From positions 1 through 10,417 of the forward strand of contig CAYTFK010000252.1 in the NCBI GenBank assembly GCA_964436865.1: a DNA stretch of 10,417 nucleotides, given 5' to 3'. The DNA comes from JAXGPP01 sp964436865. Lineage in GTDB: Bacteria > Planctomycetota > Planctomycetia > Pirellulales > Thermoguttaceae. Both the position numbers and the translations under genes were made by a program. The notes under the pieces are model-generated. The model had not been told where the DNA came from. It did no database searches and saw only the letters and a program-made list of their open reading frames with translations. Shown here piece after piece: positions 6,356 to 10,417 of the stretch. Position 1 is the stretch's first letter. Each line of letters opens with the position of its first letter.

Positions 6356-7135
6356 ATGTGCGCAGTGAATCCTGCAAGCCCATTGCGGATCGAAAACATC
6401 ACGAAACGGTTCCGGCAAGGCAATACGACCATCGAGGCATTGAAAGACATCTGCCTGACCGTCGAGCGGGGCCAGTTCGTCGCCGTGATGGGAGCCAGCG
6501 GCTCGGGCAAGAGCACCCTGCTGCACGTGATGGCCGGGCTCGCGCGTCCGGACGAAGGGCGCGTGTTCGTCGACGGCGAGGATCTCGCGCTCATGCCTGA
6601 CCACCGGTTGACTCTGTTCCGCCGGCGGCGCATCGGACTTGTGTTCCAGTCCTTCAATCTCATCCCGACGCTCTCGGCCCAGGATAATGTCCTGCTGCCG
6701 GCGCTGGCGGACGGCCGCGGCCGGGAAGCGGAAGTCCGGGCGGAGGGGCTGCTCGCCCGGCTCGGACTGGCCGACCGCCGCCGCCACCGTCCCGAGGCAA
6801 TGAGCGGCGGCGAGCAGCAACGGGTGGCGATCGCGCGGGCGATGATCTGCGATCCGGCGATCATCCTTGCCGACGAGCCAACCGGCAGCCTCGACTCGGT
6901 GGCCGGGCAGAGCCTCTGCCGGCTCCTCTCGCAGTTGTGCGCGGAACAGGGCCGCACCATTGTCGTCGTCACCCACGAACCGGCGGTTGCCGTCTGGGCC
7001 AATCGCATCGTCGTGCTGAAGGATGGGCAGGTGTTGGCCGAGTTTCCCGCGGCCGACTTCCATGACCCGCATTCGCTGGCCACCATTTATCACGACATCG
7101 TCGGCTCGGCGGCCGTGGCGGAGGTGCGGGGATGA
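6356..7135 (+). CDS. ABC transporter ATP-binding protein, LolD/MacB/YbbA type
   Basis: A 259-residue cytoplasmic ATPase that should power the permease encoded next. All motifs are intact: Walker A GASGSGKST 46-54, Q-loop in LVFQSFNLIPTLSAQDN, signature MSGGEQQR from 149, Walker B IILADEPTGSLDS 169-181 with catalytic E174, and H-loop H207 in VVVTHEPA. The phrases FQSFNLIPTLSAQDNV and ADEPTGSLDS mark the LolD/MacB/YbbA (type VII, mechanotransmitting) branch, which acts in lipoprotein sorting, macrolide or toxin export and similar periplasmic work rather than import. The length is slightly above the usual 220-240 residues because of a C-terminal extension (PAADFHDPHSLATIYHDIVGSAAVAEVRG). ATG 6356 has AGGAG at 6341-6345. 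Its stop overlaps the permease start by 4 nt (ATGA), so translation is probably coupled. Which member of the branch it matches cannot be decided from the sequence. Confidence 0.95.
   Translation: MCAVNPASPLRIENITKRFRQGNTTIEALKDICLTVERGQFVAVMGASGSGKSTLLHVMAGLARPDEGRVFVDGEDLALMPDHRLTLFRRRRIGLVFQSFNLIPTLSAQDNVLLPALADGRGREAEVRAEGLLARLGLADRRRHRPEAMSGGEQQRVAIARAMICDPAIILADEPTGSLDSVAGQSLCRLLSQLCAEQGRTIVVVTHEPAVAVWANRIVVLKDGQVLAEFPAADFHDPHSLATIYHDIVGSAAVAEVRG
7120..7126 (+). promoter_or_regulatory. Strong internal Shine-Dalgarno for the permease
   Basis: GGAGGTG inside the end of the ATPase gene, 5 nt before ATG 7132. With the ATGA overlap it supports the permease start and coupled translation of the two subunits. 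Confidence 0.8.
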
Positions 7136-9990
7136 GAATCGCTGCGAAGCTCGCCCTGGCCTATGCCTGGCATTATCCGGCGCGGGTGCTGGTGACATCG
7201 CTGGCGATGGTCGCCGCGGCATGCGTCGTGGTGTGGGTCGTAAGCGGGTACGACGCGCTCGTATCACAGTTCGACGACCGTGCCTCTGAATACCTGGGGC
7301 GCTACGACCTCTTTCTCGTGCCCGACTCGGTTGAAGAATCGTTCCTGCCCGGCGACCTCGTGGACGCGATCCAGGACGACCCTGCCGTGGCCGAATTTGA
7401 GCCCGTGCTGCAGGCCACCATTCGCGTGCAAACCGACAAGCCCGAAGGGATGGGAATGGGTGGCCCTCCTGGCGGTGGTCGATTCTCGCCTGGTGGGCCG
7501 GGCATGGGCGGACCGCCGCGCGGCATGTTCCTGGGCGGCCCCAAGCTCGTGGGCACCCGAGCCCAGACACCACCCTACCAGCTTATGGCCGGGCGCTGGA
7601 TCGAGCATGGCGATCCGGCCCTCCGCGAGGCGGTCATCAGCAATCATACGGCCGATCAGATGCAGCTTGGCCTGGACGACGAGGTGCTGGTGATCTCGGG
7701 CACCAAGGAGTATCGCCTGAAGATCATCGGGATCGTTGCGCAGGTCCCTTCGGCGCCGACGATCCAGAAGGCGTTGCCGACCGGGAGACCGATGATGTCG
7801 GGCCCGGGCGCCACGCTGGGCCCGGCGGCCTCGGCGCTCTACGTGCCTCTGGCGCTGGCGGAGAAGATCTCGCGCGCGCCCGGCAAGATCAACCTGGTGA
7901 ACATCAAGCTGCGCGAGGGGGCCGACGCGGGCGAGTTCCGCGGTCGCTGGCACAAACAGGTAGCGCAAGCCCGTCCGAATGCGCTCCTGGTCGGTCTCGA
8001 GGACATCAAGTCGGCGATGGAAGCGGGGATCATGGCGGCCAATGTGAAGCGCCAGGCGTGGGCGGCCACCGGCATGTCGCTGCTGGCGGCCCTGTTCATC
8101 ATCTTCACCACGTTGAGCATGGGCGTCCATGAACGCGTTCGCCAGTTTGCGGTGATGCGTGCGGTCGGATTGAATCGGTCTCAGGTTGCGGGCGTCATTG
8201 CGGTCGAGAGCCTGTTGCTGGCCCTGATCGGCTGGGGCGGCGGCCTGGCCGCTGGCTGGGGATTGCTCAAAGTCGTCAGCCTCAGGCAGCCCGAAATGTT
8301 CACCGCCGGCGCATCACTGGGCGCATGGTGCCTACTGCTCTCCGGCGCCAGCGCGCTGGGCGGGGCGTTGGCAGCGGCCGTGCTTCCGGCGTGGCAGGCG
8401 ATGCGCGTGCAACCGCTTGACGCGATGTCGCCGCGCGGCGGAGCCCGACCCGGCTCGAGACTATCGGTGTTGGCGAGCCTGGCGGGCGTTGCGCTGATCG
8501 CCGTCAATCCGCTGCTGGTGTACGCGCTGCCGATTGCCGATGCCGCTCGCTACGGCATCTATGCGGCCGTAGGGTGCACGAGTATGGCACTCGGATTCCT
8601 CCTCCTGGCGCCGCTGGCGATCGTGACTGTCGAAGGCGCGCTGGGGCCGTGCCTTGCCCGCCTCATGCGGCTGGAGCCGCGGCTGCTTCGCTCCCAGCTT
8701 GCCAGCAACTTGTGGCGGAGCGTCGGTGCAACGGTGGCGCTGACCGTCGGACTGGGCCTTTACGTGTCGATGATGGTCTGGGGCTACTCGATGCTCGATC
8801 CGTTCAAGCCGGGAGACTGGGTGCCCGATGTGCTGGCGGCGTTTCAATCAGGCGGGTTGCCCGACACCGAGATCGATGCCGTGCGCCATGTGCCGGGCGT
8901 GGTCAGCGACCGGTGCATTCCGCTGGCCGTCGAACAGCCGCGGCTGGCCGACGACATCACCGGCAGCCGGCAAGGCAACTCGGTCACGCGGCAGGACAAC
9001 GTGATCCTGATCGGCCTGGATCCGCAGGTGGCGTTTGGCGGACCGCAACCGCTGGTCGCCGCGAAATTCGTCGCGGGCACGCCGGAGGAGGCGATCGCTC
9101 GCCTGCAGCAAGGACGCTCGTGCGTCGTGCCGGATCATTTCCTCGACGCCACGGGTCTCAGGCTCGGCGACCGCTTCGCCGTAGTTCCGCCGGAGAATCC
9201 CGAGCAGCCGGTCGAATACACGATCGCCGCGGCGGTCTCTCTGCCCGGCTGGCACTGGATGACGAAATTCTCCGGGTTGCGGCGGCGGAGCGGCCGCTCG
9301 GCGGCAATGGTGTTTGCGAACTATGCAGATGTCCGCCGCGACTTCGACCTCAAGCAGACCAACTTTTTCTGGATGGATATCGACCATCGCGTGGGTGTGG
9401 AACGGATCGGGGCCGCCCTGCAACCGATCGCCGACCGGAATCTTGGCCAGTCGCAACCGGTGAACGCCCAAGGGACGTGGGCCTTCGGGGCGGCGATGTT
9501 CGGCGAGTCGCTGCGGATCACCACGCCCGGTGACGTCAGCGCGCGGATCCTCGCCCGGGCCGACGACATGATCTGGGCCATGTGCCAGTTGCCGCTGGTC
9601 ACGCTGCTGGTGACCAGCCTGGGGGTGGTCAACACGGTGATGGCGTCCATAAGGGCCCGGCGATGGGAACTGGGTGTGTTGCGCGCCGTGGGGGTCACGC
9701 GCTGGGCGCTGGCCCGCATGGTCCTCGCTGAAGGGCTGTTGATCGGCGTGGTGGCCTGCCTGATGAGTCTCGCGTTCGGGGTTATGGCCGGCTGGTGCGG
9801 CACCGGGATCTCGCAATACGTGAGCTTCTTCGGCGGCATGGCCACGCCGCTGGTGGTGCCCTGGTCGAAACTCGCGCTTGGATTCGGGATCGCCCTGGCG
9901 CTATGCCTGGCGGCGGCCCTGGGACCAGCGCTGCTGACGGCGCATGCCGAGCCGCTCCGACTGCTCGAGGAGGGACGAACTGCCGTGTAG
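7132..9990 (+). CDS. ABC transporter permease with duplicated FtsX domains and about 10 membrane helices
   Basis: A 952-residue inner-membrane permease, partner of the preceding ATPase. Helices seen: 1 near 13-33; 2-4 near 315-335, 356-380 and 395-420 (first FtsX bundle, including ERVRQFAVMRAVGLNRSQV); a middle pair near 445-468 and 474-499; one near 531-553; and a second bundle near 820-840, 863-888 and 914-935 (RARRWELGVLRAVGVTRWAL, then QPLDAM-like AEPLRLLEEGR at the end). Two large MacB-type periplasmic domains lie at about 34-310 and 555-815. This fused layout matches 10-helix YbbP-like permeases (COG3127 type) rather than the 4-helix MacB or LolC. The usual YbbP length is near 800, so this one is long. 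Part of the excess is a Gly/Met/Pro-rich insert at about 106-138. It should move or extract a hydrophobic or envelope substrate. No MacA-like adaptor gene is in the window. Confidence 0.93.
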   Translation: MRIAAKLALAYAWHYPARVLVTSLAMVAAACVVVWVVSGYDALVSQFDDRASEYLGRYDLFLVPDSVEESFLPGDLVDAIQDDPAVAEFEPVLQATIRVQTDKPEGMGMGGPPGGGRFSPGGPGMGGPPRGMFLGGPKLVGTRAQTPPYQLMAGRWIEHGDPALREAVISNHTADQMQLGLDDEVLVISGTKEYRLKIIGIVAQVPSAPTIQKALPTGRPMMSGPGATLGPAASALYVPLALAEKISRAPGKINLVNIKLREGADAGEFRGRWHKQVAQARPNALLVGLEDIKSAMEAGIMAANVKRQAWAATGMSLLAALFIIFTTLSMGVHERVRQFAVMRAVGLNRSQVAGVIAVESLLLALIGWGGGLAAGWGLLKVVSLRQPEMFTAGASLGAWCLLLSGASALGGALAAAVLPAWQAMRVQPLDAMSPRGGARPGSRLSVLASLAGVALIAVNPLLVYALPIADAARYGIYAAVGCTSMALGFLLLAPLAIVTVEGALGPCLARLMRLEPRLLRSQLASNLWRSVGATVALTVGLGLYVSMMVWGYSMLDPFKPGDWVPDVLAAFQSGGLPDTEIDAVRHVPGVVSDRCIPLAVEQPRLADDITGSRQGNSVTRQDNVILIGLDPQVAFGGPQPLVAAKFVAGTPEEAIARLQQGRSCVVPDHFLDATGLRLGDRFAVVPPENPEQPVEYTIAAAVSLPGWHWMTKFSGLRRRSGRSAAMVFANYADVRRDFDLKQTNFFWMDIDHRVGVERIGAALQPIADRNLGQSQPVNAQGTWAFGAAMFGESLRITTPGDVSARILARADDMIWAMCQLPLVTLLVTSLGVVNTVMASIRARRWELGVLRAVGVTRWALARMVLAEGLLIGVVACLMSLAFGVMAGWCGTGISQYVSFFGGMATPLVVPWSKLALGFGIALALCLAAALGPALLTAHAEPLRLLEEGRTAV
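7444..7539 (+). other. Gly/Met/Pro-rich low-complexity insert in the permease
   Basis: Residues about 105-136 of the permease read as two related tracts, GMGMGGPPGGG and GPGMGGPPRGMF, joined by RFSPG. The frame is kept and the flanking sequence is normal periplasmic domain. The segment should be disordered and lie in the periplasm; its role is unknown. Confidence 0.8.
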
Positions 9991-10128
9991 CCCATGCTGT
10001 CGAAGCGGGGCAGTCCGGCTGTTTATAGAGTAATTGCTTCTCACAGCCCGGGCTGCTAGAATGATCCGCTCGCCAACGATGCCTTCTTCACGACTTCTTC
10101 CGATCACTACACCAAAGGGGCCTTTGCC
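9991..10128. other. Intergenic region after the permease gene
   Basis: A stretch of 138 bases. No clear intrinsic terminator is visible after the operon. It contains a promoter-like pair with a palindrome in the spacer (10034-10062) and a compact inverted repeat, CAAAGG-GG-CCTTTG (10113-10126), which includes the likely Shine-Dalgarno of the next gene. Confidence 0.6.
10034..10062 (+). promoter_or_regulatory. Candidate promoter with palindromic operator in the spacer
   Basis: TTGCTT (10034-10039) and TAGAAT (10057-10062) are separated by 17 bp. The -10 matches 5 of 6 and the -35 3 of 6. The spacer holds a perfect 12-bp palindrome, CAGCCCGGGCTG (10044-10055), placed where a dimeric repressor would block polymerase. 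The start would be near 10069, about 60 nt before ATG 10129. Confidence 0.45.
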
Positions 10129-10417
10129 ATGATGCCGTGTCGGTGTGTACTGTTGCTGGTCGCCTTGCTGTCCGTGCCGGCCGCCGCGTTGCCGGCTTCC
10201 GACGCCGCTGCCCCCCCGGCGACACGGGAGTTCGAGATCCGCAACGATCGCGCCTTCCTGGGAGGGCATGAGGTCGATCTATGGGGGCTGCGCTGCGGCA
10301 ACGCGCTGCACAGCCCGGCGATCACGGAGCGGCACATCCGCAACCTCGACAACATGGCGGCCCATGGCATCAACCTGATCGGCGTCTATATCCAGGGGAG
10401 CAACGCCGGATGGCCCG
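10129..10417 (+). CDS. Secreted protein, 5' part only, possibly glycoside-hydrolase-like
   Basis: The reading frame is open from ATG 10129 to the window edge (96 codons) and continues beyond. A signal peptide is clear: MMPCRC, hydrophobic LLLVALLSV, then PAAALPAS with cleavage near 21-25. The mature part has FEIRNDRAFLGGHEVDLWGLRCGN, then NLDNMAAHGINLIGVYIQGSN. The pattern of 'name of the thing given, then R-x-x-LDNM-AAHG-NLI' recalls the first beta-alpha unit of TIM-barrel glycoside hydrolases, where residues after the strand line the active site. The glycosidase call is inference because no catalytic acid is in view. GGGG at 10117-10120 lies 8 nt before the first ATG; a second ATG at 10132 is also possible. 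It has its own candidate promoter, so it is probably a separate transcription unit from the ABC operon. Confidence 0.72.
   Translation, partial: MMPCRCVLLLVALLSVPAAALPASDAAAPPATREFEIRNDRAFLGGHEVDLWGLRCGNALHSPAITERHIRNLDNMAAHGINLIGVYIQGSNAGWP

Noticed and set aside
5306..7573. 755-residue minus-strand ORF spanning three genes
   Set aside because: Long antisense frames are common at this GC content. It crosses the well-supported prepilin, ATPase and permease genes and shows no domain of its own.
8848..9816. 322-residue minus-strand ORF opposite the permease
   Set aside because: His/Arg/Pro-rich shadow of the second periplasmic domain and FtsX bundle, with no recognisable motif.
6356..9990. 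MacAB-TolC macrolide efflux system
   Set aside because: The permease has about 10 helices with duplicated domains and there is no MacA adaptor in the window, so the specific name is not supported.

Overview
The window reads as a piece of a high-GC planctomycete chromosome (Pirellulales-like; inference). Three of its protein types are hallmarks of that phylum: a membrane Ser/Thr kinase joined to a WD40 propeller, a secreted DUF1080 protein, and a prepilin-like DUF1559 protein with the H-X9-DG motif. It is probably a draft or metagenome contig, because it contains exactly 100 N (2168-2267). All supported genes are on the + strand.

Layout. 1-152: possible 3' end of an unrecognised upstream gene. 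158-2832: one large Hanks-type kinase gene (zinc-binding N-terminus, zinc ribbon, kinase, one transmembrane helix, WD40 propeller). The N run breaks it, and the reading frame differs on the two sides, so it looks like two ORFs. 3054-3740: secreted DUF1080 protein, closed by a strong intrinsic terminator (3767-3804). 3741-4099: a lower-GC intergenic stretch with no confident gene but several dyad symmetries, including twin GTCGA-N5-TCGAC palindromes with centres 21 bp apart. 4100-9990: a probable four-gene operon with gaps of 39 and 18 nt and a 4-nt overlap. It encodes a secreted alpha-alpha toroid protein, an H-X9-DG prepilin-like protein, a LolD/MacB-type ABC ATPase, and a 952-residue duplicated FtsX-type permease. 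9991-10128: a promoter-like region with a 12-bp palindrome in the spacer. 10129-10417: the start of a secreted, possibly glycoside-hydrolase-like protein that runs off the window.

How they may work together. The kinase is a transmembrane signalling protein with cytoplasmic Zn-binding modules and an external propeller. The operon pairs two exported proteins with a lipoprotein/macrolide-exporter type ABC transporter of YbbAP-like architecture, which suggests an envelope or surface function. The DUF1080 protein and the truncated last gene suggest extracytoplasmic carbohydrate handling. No CRISPR array, tRNA, rRNA, insertion sequence or recognised defence system was seen. I found no clearly new system; the most notable points are the twin dyads, the toroid/prepilin/ABC cluster and the Gly-Met-Pro insert in the permease.
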